Shown in pieces: positions 22,512 to 32,341 of a DNA stretch of 64,000 bases. This DNA is from Agapanthus africanus (lineage: Eukaryota; Streptophyta; Magnoliopsida; Asparagales; Amaryllidaceae), in assembly GCA_030015575.1 (NCBI GenBank), contig JASDDO010000028.1, forward strand, positions 24,159,154 to 24,223,153, given 5' to 3'. The notes beneath the pieces are model-generated. The model did not search any database. It was given only the letters and a program-made list of their open reading frames with translations, and was not told the origin of the DNA. Positions within the stretch are counted from its first letter, which is position 1; every line of letters begins with the position of its first letter. The position numbers and the translations under genes were made by a program.

Positions 22512-25500
22512 TTAAGCATAGTACTTTTTCAGGAAGCGACCATTTATTGGCCTGAAGGGCCTTTCGCCATGCATGTCCATGAGTAGATAGGCCCCACCCT
22601 GGTAGACCTTGTCTATGATATACGGACCTTCATAGTTCGGCTCGAATTTCCCCTGCTTGGCACGATTGGGGATCATAGGCCTTTTGACCACTAGCACGAG
22701 TTCGCCTTGGCAGAATGTTCTCGGCCTAGTCAATCTTTCGTATGAGCGCGTCATCTTTTGCTTTATAAGCCTCCAGATTTTGTTGCGCTATGAGCTAAGT
22801 TTCATCGAGGGCATCGAGCTCCTCAAGCCGAAGGTGAGAATTCTCTTCGTCCGTTAGCGCGTAATGAACTGCCACTCGTAGAGAGGGTAACTCTATCTCG
22901 AGGGGGAGTACCGCCTCTGTACTAAATACCAATGCATACGGCGTTGTATTCGTGGCCGCTTTGAATGTGGTTCGATATACCCAGAGAGCTTCATGCAGTC
23001 TCTCATGCTAGTCCCTCTTATTTCGAGACACCGTATTTTTCACAATCTTTTTCAAGGTCTTGTTGAAAGCCTCAGCTAGACCGTTAGCTCGGGGATTATA
23101 GACCGAAGAGTATCTCCAGTCTATGTTATGTTGTTGTGCAAAGCGACTGATCTTGTGGCTTCTATAGGCTGGCCCGTTATCGGAGATAATCCGTCGCGGA
23201 GTGCCAAACCGATAAATAACGTGTGTCTTGAAGAAATGGAGAATATTCTCCGTCTTCACTTCCCTCAGCGGTACTGCTTCTGCCCATTTGGAGAAGTAAT
23301 CAGTTGTCGCTAAAATGAATCGATGTCCTCTGGCCGATGCTGGTTCGATGGGGCTGATTATGTCAGTCCCCCACATTTCGAACGGCCAGCTAGCCACTGT
23401 TGGATGTAGTGGATTTGGATGCTGATGGATAAAGTCTCCGTGAATCTGGCACGCGTGGCACTGCTTCGCGTATTCGAGGCAGTCTTGGATCATCGTGGGA
23501 CAATAATAGCCCATCCGTTTGATCTTCAGCTTCATTTTCGGCCCGGCTTGGTGAGAACCGCAGAGTCCGTCGTGAGTTTCTTGGACGACTCTCCTTGCCT
23601 TCCCAGGCATCTTAACCACAGAGAATCAAATGATCTCTTATACAGAGTATCATTGACGAAAGCGAAAGACAATGCTCGTTTCATAAGCTGATGTCTTGAG
23701 GACGCATCTTTAGGTGTTCGACGGGATTTGAAGTAATCTATAAAGACTTCCCTCCAATACTCAGCATTTTCCTGGTCTTTTATTTGTAGAGTCGTTTGCT
23801 CGGTCGTTCCCTTTTCTTCGGACGACTCCAGAGATACTTCTGCCGGAGCAAGAACCCGACGGCTTTGCACAACGATCCTCACGTCATCGAGGTTCTCGTT
23901 GGCCAGTTCTTTAGCGAGCTTGGCTAATGCATCTGCCTTGCTATTTTCCGCACACCGTATGCTTTCCAAGGTGTAGGAAGGAATTTGGTTCAGCAGTTGC
24001 TGCACCCTCTTGCCGTACTTTACCAACTCTGGCTTGCACGTTTGGTAGTCGTCGTTTATTTGACTAACGACCAGCTGGGAGTCTCCGTATATGAGGAGGT
24101 TTTCAATTCCCATGTCGATAGCGATCTTGAGACCTGCTATCAAAGCTTCATATTCGGCTTCATTGTTTGTCCTCAGCTCCATTAAGGAGAAGGCAAAACG
24201 CATTATCCCTCCTTGTGGAGTCACGAAGATGAGGCATGCCCCTCATTTGATTATGGGGATGCTTTGTTTGCGCTTCTTAATGGAAGACGCTCCATCAAAA
24301 TAGAGTTCCCACCGGGTATCATTCCCGTCGATCGTGTCAAACGCATGTTCGTCTGGCAATTCGCAGTTCAAAGGAGAATCATCAGGTATCGGATGCTCAG
24401 TGAGGAAGTCGGCGATGGCCTGACCTTTCACTGCTTTAAGAGGCCGATAAGTTATATTGAATTCCATCAAGAGCAGGGCCCGTTTAGCGAGTCGTCCTGT
24501 TAATATGGCCTTTGAAATCAAATATTTGAGGGGATCAACCTTTGATATGAGATGGACCTCATGTGCCAATGCATAATGTCCGAGCTTCATTATTGCGAAG
24601 ATCAACGCCAAGCAGTGTTTTTCAATGGGAGAGTAATTGCTTTCTGCCCCCAAAAGAACTCCACTCAGATAATAAAGGGCTCTCTCCTTCCCTTGGTCGT
24701 TTTCTTGTGCCCACAGCGCACCTAAAGAACCTTCAAGGGATGTTGTGTATAGGACGAGAGGTTTTCCTTTAACGGGAGCGGCCAGTACTGGCGGATTCTC
24801 CAGGTATTGCTTGATTTCGTGCAGTGCGCTTTGGCATTTGCGATCCCAGACGAAAGGGGTTCCCTTCTTCATCAGGTGACTGTAAGGATGGCAATTGCCT
24901 GAGAGATTGGCTATGAATCGCCGGATATATGCGAGCTTCCCTTGGAGAGACCGCAGTTGCTTGAGTGTTCTTGGCGGAGGCATTTCTATAATCGCCCTAA
25001 CCTTTGACGGATCTATCTCTATGCCTCGGTGTCGGATGATGAATCCCAGGAATTTGCCCGAGGAAGCTCCGAACGCACATTTGAGAGGGTTCATCTTCAA
25101 GTTGTATTGTCGAAGGCGCTGAAACACGATCTTCAGATGCTCTAAATGTTCCTCGTGTGATTTGCTTTTCACCACAAGGTCTTCGATATAGCATTCGATG
25201 ATTTCATGTATGAGGTCATCGAAGATCTTCGTCATGGCTCTCTGGTAGGTGGCACCGGCGTTCTTTAGACCGAAGGGCATCACCTTGTAGCAGAATATGC
25301 CCAAAGGGGTCCAGAAAGCAGTAAGTTTCTGGTCCTCAGGATGCATCTTTATCTGATTGTATCCTGACGAGCCGTCCATGAAGGAGAAAACTTCATGAGT
25401 GAACGTGTTATCTATCATCAGCTCAGTGACTGGTACTGGAAAGTCGTCTTTCGGGAAGGCTTTATTGAGATCCCGAAAGTCCACACATATGCGCACCGTC

Positions 25501-26288
25501 CCTTTTTTCTTCATCACTGGGACGATGTTGGCGATCCAGTCAGGATATTGGACCTCCTGGATGAAGCCGGAGTCGATTAGCTTCTTGACCTCGGCGTTGA
25601 TGCTCATCTTAAGCTCGAGCCGCATTCTTCTCGGTGCCTGTTTGATCGGCTTGACGTCCGGGGATATCGTCAATTTATGGATAGCAATTTCTGGATCGAG
25701 TCCTGGCATCTCGGAATAGTTCCATGCAAAGCAGATTTTATGCTGCATGAGCACGTACTTTAGCGTAGCCACCCTTTCTTCAGACAACAGCTCACTGACG
25801 AACGTCGGCCGTGGGTCACTTGTCGTCCCTAAATCAATTTTCTTGAGGTTATCTGCAGTAGTATGTATCCCATCTTCCAGCTCTTTTGGCGCCGGTGGAA
25901 ACTCTGAGATGACCTCGCCATCATCGTTTTCGAAGCACCAGAAAAGGTCATCCACATTCTCGGGATCTTCTTCTGACAGCATTGTCACGTGGCAGGTACG
26001 AAATCGCTTCCAAGATCGATATTGATCCGGCTCTACTCTCGTGGCTTTGGGTTCATGTTTCTGCAGCGGGGTTACCTTCCAGCTGCTCGATAGAGCGAAC
26101 CTGCCTTGTTGATATTAGTCTTCAACCCAATTCTTGAATATGAAGCAGTCTTCAATAGGATGCCCAATTGCCCTGTGATAGGAGCAATAGTCCGGGTGAG
26201 AGACTTCGCCTACTTTCTCGGGGTGCTTGGACTCCGGGAGTGTCATCATCTGATATTTTATGACAAGATCAAGTATCTTCTTTGTCTT
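22512..26288 (-). pseudogene. Element C pol remnant: CHHC motif, RT, two RNases H, integrase
   Basis: Minus strand, starting at the A insertion. A CHHC motif (CSYHRAIGHPIEDC) lies near 26170-26210 and is followed by an in-frame stop near 26115. RT runs from about 25690 to 25000 with VRICVDFRDLNKAFPKDD and a mutated catalytic box YIEDLVVKS near 25170-25190 (Glu for the second Asp). RNase H follows, with IEKHCLALIFAIMKLGHYAL. A frameshift near 24235 precedes the second, archaeal-type RNase H (NNEAEYEALIAGL, YGDSQLVVSQ, AENSKADALAKLA). Another break at about 23570-23620 precedes integrase (WGTDIISP, SDNGPAYRS, GLAEAFNKT), and the C-terminus ends FRPINGRFLKKYYA at 22515. Domain order is that of the Tat lineage. 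At least two frameshifts, a stop and the RT active-site change make it non-functional. Confidence 0.9.
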
Positions 26289-26336
26289 TGTTTCCTGATT
26301 TAAAATCAGGAAAGCTTCTGTGAAAAGCTTCAAAAA

Positions 26337-26704
26337 GGGGCCACGTGCTTACACGTGACCAGCAGTCACGTGTTGACACGTGACCTATAAAGTGCAGAAA
26401 AGGCGCACATTGATTCGCTGAGCAAAGTCAAGGAAAAGAGCTTCAGAAGAGGTCACGTGCTCCCACGTGACCAGGGTCACGTGTCGACACGTGACGTTCA
26501 AAGCAGCAAACTCGCTCTCCAATTGAACCGAGGAAAGAAGTGCCAGACAGGGGTCACGTGCTCACACGTGACCAGGGGTCACGTGGTAGCACGTGACGGC
26601 TAAGCAGCAGCAGAAGACAGACGCAAGAGAAAGAGGAAGGCTCATTCCAAAAGGGGGTCACGTGTCCGCACGTGACCATGGGTCACGTGGTCACACGTGA
26701 CCGG
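26337..26704. promoter_or_regulatory. G-box (CACGTG) hairpin array in U3 of LTR A
   Basis: Sixteen CACGTG hexamers in four clusters of four (about 26341-26386, 26460-26496, 26555-26598, 26657-26702), roughly 100 bases apart. Within a cluster neighbours are arranged as GTCACGTG-N4-CACGTGAC, so each pair is itself a hairpin. CACGTG is the plant G-box bound by bZIP and bHLH factors (established); its use here is inference. The 3' LTR copy has twenty. Confidence 0.9.
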
Positions 26705-27018
26705 CTTTCAAAGCCCATGTTGACGGCAGAATTAAATTCTGAAGGAAATTTGAATCTTTCCAAAGGAAAGTGAGTATCTGGGACCAATCAAATTAAAGAT
26801 TCAGAGATGATTAAATATCATCTATCTATGGAAAATCTCGGGTTTGGAAAGATTTCCCCTTTAAATCTAACCAAAATAACAAAGGAGAATCTCTGGATTT
26901 AAAATCCAATGGTGAATAAAATTCACCCAATAATCTAAAGGTCCAAAACGAATGATGGATGCAAATCAAATCTCTCAGTGAAGATTCATCAAAAACTAAT
27001 TCATTCGGCTGCTTCTCC

Positions 27019-27026
27019 TATAAATA
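27019..27026 (+). promoter_or_regulatory. LTR A TATA box
   Basis: TATAAATA within CTCCTATAAATAGGAG, itself a palindrome, about 315 bases after the G-box array. It is the likely start of genomic RNA about 30 bases downstream. Confidence 0.75.
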
Positions 27027-27165
27027 GGAGCCAAGAGACACAAAAAAGGGATATACAGAGATAGATACGCAGAGGGAAGAAAAAGAAGAGAGCTCTGATA
27101 CTTGGAAGAATTTGGATCTTCTGCAAAAGAAAACCCTAGGTAAGAAAGGGAAGGCTTTCGGAAAC

Positions 27166-28212
27166 AAAGAGAATTTAATTCTCAACAGAGTTTAACTCTA
27201 ATATATAAAACAGAAGAACTTATTTCTTCTCTCTTTGATAGAGGATCTGCAAAGTGCACATCTCCCCTTTAGGTTGAGAATTTAATTCTCAACGGGTTGA
27301 GATCCTGTCATGCAGATCCAAAACATAGAGAGGGAATGCAAGCATGAGAATTTAATTCTCACAGAACTATAGGAATTTAATTCCTTTAAGATAAAATTAG
27401 GGCTTGACCCTGTATCATGGGAATTTAATTCCTCCAGAACAAAAAGAAACAGGGTTAAACCCTAATTAAGAACATAGTTCTGTGGGAACAGCAGGAATTT
27501 AATTCCCTTAACCATAATTCTTTAAAATGGGAAGTTCAATTCCTTAAAAGTTTTTTATTAGGGTTTAACCCTATTCGGTTCTTCACATATATGAGGAATT
27601 TCATTACTACAGAAATTCAGAGTTTAACTCTGTTCCCGAATATAAGCACTCGAAAGGAAATAGGAATTTAATTCCTCTGAAATTTAAAGCTCGAGGAATT
27701 TAATTCCCGAAAAAAGATCAACAGATCCTCTAAAAACGACATACCTAGAGGCAGGGTCACGTGCCACCACGTGACCCCCCCAAGAGATCTACAGAAAACC
27801 CTTTGAGGCTGTCCCTCACGTGACCCTTAACGAAATCTCTAACAAATGAGCATATGAATGCCCGTCACGTGCTGACACGTGATGCTCTAAAAGATGCAGC
27901 AATCTCAGCAGAACCATTGAAAAGAGGGCACTCCCACGTGTTGCCATGTGATCCCTTTTGCCTTAGTGTTCAACACTAAATTGGAACTCTCAAACCCAGT
28001 GTCAAAACACTGTTGGGCCTTAGCATTCAACAATGATTAAAAAAGCCTTATTGGCAGTGTTCAACACTGATCTGTTTTAGTGTTTGACACTAATTTGAAA
28101 AAGCCTTATTGCTGGTGTTTAACACCGATTATGTCTTAGTGTTGCAACACTAACTTGTTAACCTCATTCCCAGTGTTCAACACTGATTGCTCCGAAGTGT
28201 TTAACACTAGGT
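27166..28212. repeat. Palindrome-rich R/U5 segment of LTR A
   Basis: More than ten copies of GAATTTAATTC-type palindromes (for example near 27282, 27348, 27371 and 27421), then about ten CAGTGTTCAACACTG-type palindromes (27963-28212), with further CACGTG hairpins at 27757-27950 between them. Confidence 0.85.
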
Positions 28213-28547
28213 TTCGGCCCAATTGGCTGAAGGGACAAAGGCAAAGCCTCTCCCTCAATGGACCAACAAAAGCCAACATTCCAGACCTGACTGGGCTTAG
28301 CCCAAGCTGGCCATAAGTCCTCAATTTGTGATTAACTGGGCCAATGGGCTCATAACATAATTGATCAGTCTTGACCCAAATTGGGCCAGGGACTATTTAA
28401 TCCACCCCGGTTCTAGGGTACATCTCTTCACTCCTTTGATACTTGGCATTGTAATCCCTCAATGTCTTCAAAGAGGTGACGGGTCCCGAAGACCACTCAT
28501 GATATGGACTGTGGGGTCCTTAAACCCATGCATAATGCAAAATTCCT

Positions 28548-28712
28548 GGTTACGTGGAACGCGGATAACGTCACTCTTTGACCCCGTGGAAAACGTCCAG
28601 AGCGGATCCTGGTCCTCGCAGAGCACGGCAGTGAACCCGTGTGAAGCATCCAGAGCGGAGCCTAGTCCTCGCCTAGCACGGCAGTGAACCCGTGTGAAGC
28701 ATCCAGAGCACA
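28548..28712. repeat. Single copy of the 171-base repeat in LTR A
   Basis: One unit, starting near CTGGTTACGTGGAACGCGGA, that matches the array at 40578-41553. It contains two half-repeats of about 53 bases (CCAGAGCGGATCCTGGTCCT and the related second copy). It is followed by GGAC hairpin units, as is the array. Confidence 0.85.
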
Positions 28713-28719
28713 TACCGGA

Positions 28720-28918
28720 CTGTGGAGTCCTTAAACCCATGGACTATGACGTCCTTAACCTGGACCGCAATGTCCTTAAACTACCCACGGACCGCAATGT
28801 CCTTAAACTACCCACGGACCGCAATGTCCTTAAACTACCCACGGACCGAGATGTCTTTAAACTACCCATGGACCGCAATGTCCTTAAACTACCCATGGAC
28901 CGCAATGTCCTTAAACTA
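28720..28918. repeat. GGAC hairpin repeat array in LTR A
   Basis: About seven units, including five of GGACCGCAATGTCCTTAAAC separated by TACCCACG-like spacers. The stem is GGAC/GTCC; the loops are TGTGGA, TATGAC and CGCAAT. Confidence 0.85.
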
Positions 28919-29469
28919 GAACCATAGAGCCTCCATATACTCTTTCGTTGGATCTAAACGGTCCCGTTTAAGTTGATCTTAGCCCCAAAGATGGCTAACG
29001 CGTCCTTAAACCTTCAAGCAGACTGGATTATGAATCCCCCCCTAATCAACCCTGGCTAGAGGGTACATCTCTGAACTCCTCTGACATCCGTCGTTGTAAT
29101 CCTTCAACGTCGTCAGAGAGGTGACGGGTCCCGACGGCCACACATACGATGGACTACTACGTCCTAAAAACTAGAACAATGGAGTCCAAACGCTCCTTTG
29201 TCGGATCTAAACGATCCCGTTAAGTTGATCTTAGTCTTAAACTAGACTAATGTGTCCTTAACAAATGTTTGAGTTGATCTTAGCCTCAAGCGTGGCTAAC
29301 GCATCCTCAAACCAAACCCCCAAACCCAAATCTAAGATAACACGGATTTGGACTAGTCCATGCCCTACGGGCGACGACATAACTCGGTCTCCGTAAACGA
29401 TCCACGGGCAGTAAAACATAAAACAAAAACACACGACACGAAGTGACCATCTGGAGAAGGAGAAAGTTG

Positions 29470-29562
29470 TTACCGCAATGCGGTAGCGTAATTAACTGCA
29501 GGGGCTTGCGCCTGCAGGGAAGAGCGTCCCCACAATCAAAAACCCCTCAAACGAGGGGGAAT
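29470..29562 (+). other. Conserved U5 stem-loop cluster (LTR A)
   Basis: Three adjacent inverted repeats: TACCGC-AAT-GCGGTA, CTGCAGG-N8-CCTGCAG and CCCCTC-AAA-GAGGGG-like. They are conserved in LTRs B (46030-46110), C (8645-8735) and D (7330-7430), with one compensated pair change in the first stem of C. Position just upstream of the primer site would suit a packaging or priming structure (inference). Confidence 0.7.
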
Positions 29563-29734
29563 CTGACGAAGTCTGCTACATCGGCCGCATCCGTCTAAAC
29601 CTCCGATACATGGCGCCATGGATCAACTTGGCATCCTCGGAGAGGCAGACGGATAACACCTATTGGCATCTACCCCGAACCTCAGGCGAGACGTCCCCGA
29701 CGTCCCGCGTGTCCGTTCGGAGGGGAACAGATTC

Positions 29735-29752
29735 TGGCACGCCCGGTGGGAC
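29735..29752 (+). other. Primer-binding site of element A
   Basis: TGGCACGCCCGGTGGGAC, five bases after the LTR end, starts with TGG as required for pairing to a tRNA CCA end. It resembles the complement of a plant tRNA-Arg 3' end, which Tat/Ogre elements commonly use, but I have not matched it to a tRNA gene. Confidence 0.75.
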
Positions 29753-29881
29753 CTTTTCCTCTTTCCACTCCACGCTTCGTGTGTCGTGATTCGCGAACCA
29801 ATCGCGGTTCGCCAATGAGTGTCCTTGGGTTTCAAGATACTAAGAATTGGCGCCTTGCTCATTGCAGAAAGCAAAGGATCG

Positions 29882-32341
29882 ATGGCTTCTACTTCTGCGA
29901 AATCCTCCAACTGCTCAAGCTGCAATTGCGACCAACGCTTCGCCTCGCCAGGAGGTGTAGCCTATGGACCCCAAGCTGCTTCGTTGTTCACAATGCCGGT
30001 GGACCAGGTGACTCAAGCCACTACCGGATTGTTCTTCGGGACTATACTCCCACCATCCAGCTTCGCGGCGCCGGTGCTGACAAAGGAAGCTCTCAAGAAG
30101 TCGGTCTTTGATCGTCTCACCCCCGCCACGGCTCCTCTCAATGAGTCGCCCGACGTCAACGCCTCGGTCTTCTCGAGATTGGGCCAGAAAGCTTGCAAAC
30201 TCATCATGGGGCCTACAATCTCAGAGAAGACTGCTGCTAAGAAAGCGGCCGCTCCTGCCTCCGAAATCGCCAAGGCGGTTTCCCCTGCCAAAAAGTCGGT
30301 CTTTACCAGATTAACGGCTTCAGCTCCCGCTCCTACTACCCAGAAGACATCGGTCTTTGACAGGCTAACACCAACAACAATCCCCCACCTACACAGGGGG
30401 CAAGACGAAACCATTCTTATATCTGACTCTACGCCGTCTGCTCGACGTGCTCGACGTCGTCATTGGCGCCGAATAAGGAAGGCTGGGGGCAACTCCCCCT
30501 CCGGATTGACTCCACCATCCCCGGTGGCAGAAGTTAATGCTGCTGTTCCAACTGGGAACAGCTTCGAAGTGCTAAACAAGGTGCGAAGGAATTCCCCCGC
30601 TGCAGTGCTGAAGAGGTTTCCTCCCCCATCAGAAAAGGTCGTGGAAACAAAATCAGAACAGCCCCGATCTCCTCAACGGCTGTCTTCCAAAATCTATAAG
30701 GTTTGGCGGCAGGCCCGAGACTCAATCATCGATCCAAACTTCTCCCGCCAGCATAAAAAGCTGAAAATCCAACCGAAGGCTGGTCACCAGGCGAAACCCC
30801 AAGAGGCTGTCTGGACGCCCACCTCGATGGCCCCCTCAACCTCCATGGCTCATAAAAGGAGGGAGCCAGAGAAGATCCCTCAACATGCCACGACGGCTAA
30901 AAGCAATAAGCCCAGACACCCTAAGTCTGGGGGCACGGTGGTGCACACTGTTTACATGGTCTCTGGAAAGGAGGAGAGCCGCACTTCTACGGGCCACCGA
31001 CCGCTGACCCGATCCGTGACGAGAGCCCAGGAACAACAACAAAAGTTGCAGGAAATGATGAGTGCTATGGCTGCACTTACCGGGCCAAAAGAAAGCCCAG
31101 AAACATCCTCAGACGCACGCCGAGAGGAGGAAACCGACGCTGAGTTCCTTCGCCGGACATTGGAGAAAAAGGACAAAGAGGCTGCTGAACAAGCGGCTAA
31201 TATACAGCGCATGGGCCTTCTCTTCCAAGATATGATAGGAATGATGATCCAACAGGACCTACCCGCTGAAGATCCCCCAATCGTTCTGGAAGATGACCGA
31301 GGAGAAACGGCGAATCCACCACCAGCCCTCTCAACGGCCAAGGAAGAGACAATCTCTAAAGCTGACTACATAGCCCAGCAAATCCGGGTCCATCATGCGA
31401 CTGAGGCAGCTGGTCAAGTCGTGAAGACGGGGCGGCCGTATCCAAGCTGGTACGACCAAATCAAATACCCGCAAGGCTATACGATACCGAAATTCCATGT
31501 GTATAAGGGGACCGGTAATCCTCATCAACACGTCGCCCAGTTTCGGGCTCTCTGCGGTAACACTGGCGGTGACGATAAACTGTTGCTCCGCCAGTTCGTG
31601 GGCAGCTTATCAGAAACAGCGTTCGAATGGTATTCGGAACTCCCGAACGATTCCATCAAAACGTTCGCTGAAATGGAGTTGTTATGCACTCAGCGGTTCG
31701 CGAGTGCCAGCGAACGCACTCCAATGACTGCTTTGATTAACGCCAGGGTAAAACCAGGCGAAACCTGGGTCCAGTACGCTATACGCTGGCGAAATTTGTG
31801 GTCGAGGTGCGAGCAACGCATTGAGGAAGCACCCGCAGTGGGCATGTTCGTGGGAACCCTAGACCCCCACGCAACTATCTCCCAGTTTATGATGTTCTTT
31901 AAGCCAACCACATTCCAGGCTTTAATCGACAAGTTGGCTCAGATGGACCAGATGGGTCATAGACCACCTGCCCCGAAGCCAGAACCTCGGAATGAAAAGG
32001 GTAAAGGAAGGGCAATTTTTGTCGCGAATGCCCAACAGCAACCCGACGCCCCGAAATCGGCGGATCAATTGGAAGAAAGACGCCGATATTATAACGAAAA
32101 GATGAAGCGTCCCTACTCGTTCCCACGAGACAAGACAAAACGGTTATTTGAGCTGGCAATACGCAACAGACTTATAAACCTACCAAATCCAAGGCGACCG
32201 CCACAACCCACCGAGGTGAATAACCCCAACTATTGCCCTTACCATCAAACGGTAAGCCATCCGATTGAAGATTGCTTCGTCTTCAAAGGATGGATCGAAG
32301 ATCAATACCTCCAGGGGAAGTTCGTACTATCCGAAAAATGA
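29882..32341 (+). CDS. gag: Element A Gag polyprotein
   Basis: Structural protein that packages the element RNA in cytoplasmic virus-like particles. About 820 residues from the ATG at 29882; an upstream in-frame ATG at 29819 is possible, and the choice rests on MASTSAKSS resembling a usual gag start. The N-terminal third repeats an SVFDRLTP-type motif four times. The centre (about 31430-31960) is the retrotransposon gag domain, with YPSWYDQIKYPQGYTIPKF, FEWYSELPNDSIKTF and INARVKPGETWVQYAIRW. The C-terminus has a zinc-knuckle-like CPYHQTVSHPIEDC (C-X2-H-X4-H-X4-C). The frame stops at 32339-32341 while pol continues in another frame. B reads through here as one frame (AAATGG where A has AAATGA), which shows a one-base loss in A rather than a conserved frameshift signal. 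Confidence 0.92.
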   Translation: MASTSAKSSNCSSCNCDQRFASPGGVAYGPQAASLFTMPVDQVTQATTGLFFGTILPPSSFAAPVLTKEALKKSVFDRLTPATAPLNESPDVNASVFSRLGQKACKLIMGPTISEKTAAKKAAAPASEIAKAVSPAKKSVFTRLTASAPAPTTQKTSVFDRLTPTTIPHLHRGQDETILISDSTPSARRARRRHWRRIRKAGGNSPSGLTPPSPVAEVNAAVPTGNSFEVLNKVRRNSPAAVLKRFPPPSEKVVETKSEQPRSPQRLSSKIYKVWRQARDSIIDPNFSRQHKKLKIQPKAGHQAKPQEAVWTPTSMAPSTSMAHKRREPEKIPQHATTAKSNKPRHPKSGGTVVHTVYMVSGKEESRTSTGHRPLTRSVTRAQEQQQKLQEMMSAMAALTGPKESPETSSDARREEETDAEFLRRTLEKKDKEAAEQAANIQRMGLLFQDMIGMMIQQDLPAEDPPIVLEDDRGETANPPPALSTAKEETISKADYIAQQIRVHHATEAAGQVVKTGRPYPSWYDQIKYPQGYTIPKFHVYKGTGNPHQHVAQFRALCGNTGGDDKLLLRQFVGSLSETAFEWYSELPNDSIKTFAEMELLCTQRFASASERTPMTALINARVKPGETWVQYAIRWRNLWSRCEQRIEEAPAVGMFVGTLDPHATISQFMMFFKPTTFQALIDKLAQMDQMGHRPPAPKPEPRNEKGKGRAIFVANAQQQPDAPKSADQLEERRRYYNEKMKRPYSFPRDKTKRLFELAIRNRLINLPNPRRPPQPTEVNNPNYCPYHQTVSHPIEDCFVFKGWIEDQYLQGKFVLSEK

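Larger units (their letters stand above)
8474..26288 (-). mobile_element. Element C: Tat-lineage element with antisense PMD gene, minus orientation, decayed
   Basis: Left to right: 3' LTR (8474-10824), polypurine tract, antisense promoter, antisense PMD pseudogene (11730-19489, carrying solo LTR G), repeat-rich spacer (19490-22511) and decayed pol (22512-26288). Element A interrupts pol at 26289; the 5' LTR and gag should lie beyond the window. C itself inserted into the RT of element D; the left flank is GCCGT (8469-8473). Confidence 0.8.
26289..29729 (+). repeat. 5' LTR of element A (3.44 kb)
   Basis: It starts TGTTTCCTGATTTAAAATCAG and ends GGAGGGGAACA five bases before the primer-binding site. 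U3 holds the CACGTG hairpin array (26337-26704) and a TATA box (27019-27026). The transcribed part is composed of short palindromes: GAATTTAATTC units at 27166-27715 and GTGTTCAACAC units at 27963-28212. Then come one copy of the 171-base repeat, GGAC hairpin units and the U5 stem-loops. No coding region is called. Confidence 0.92.
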
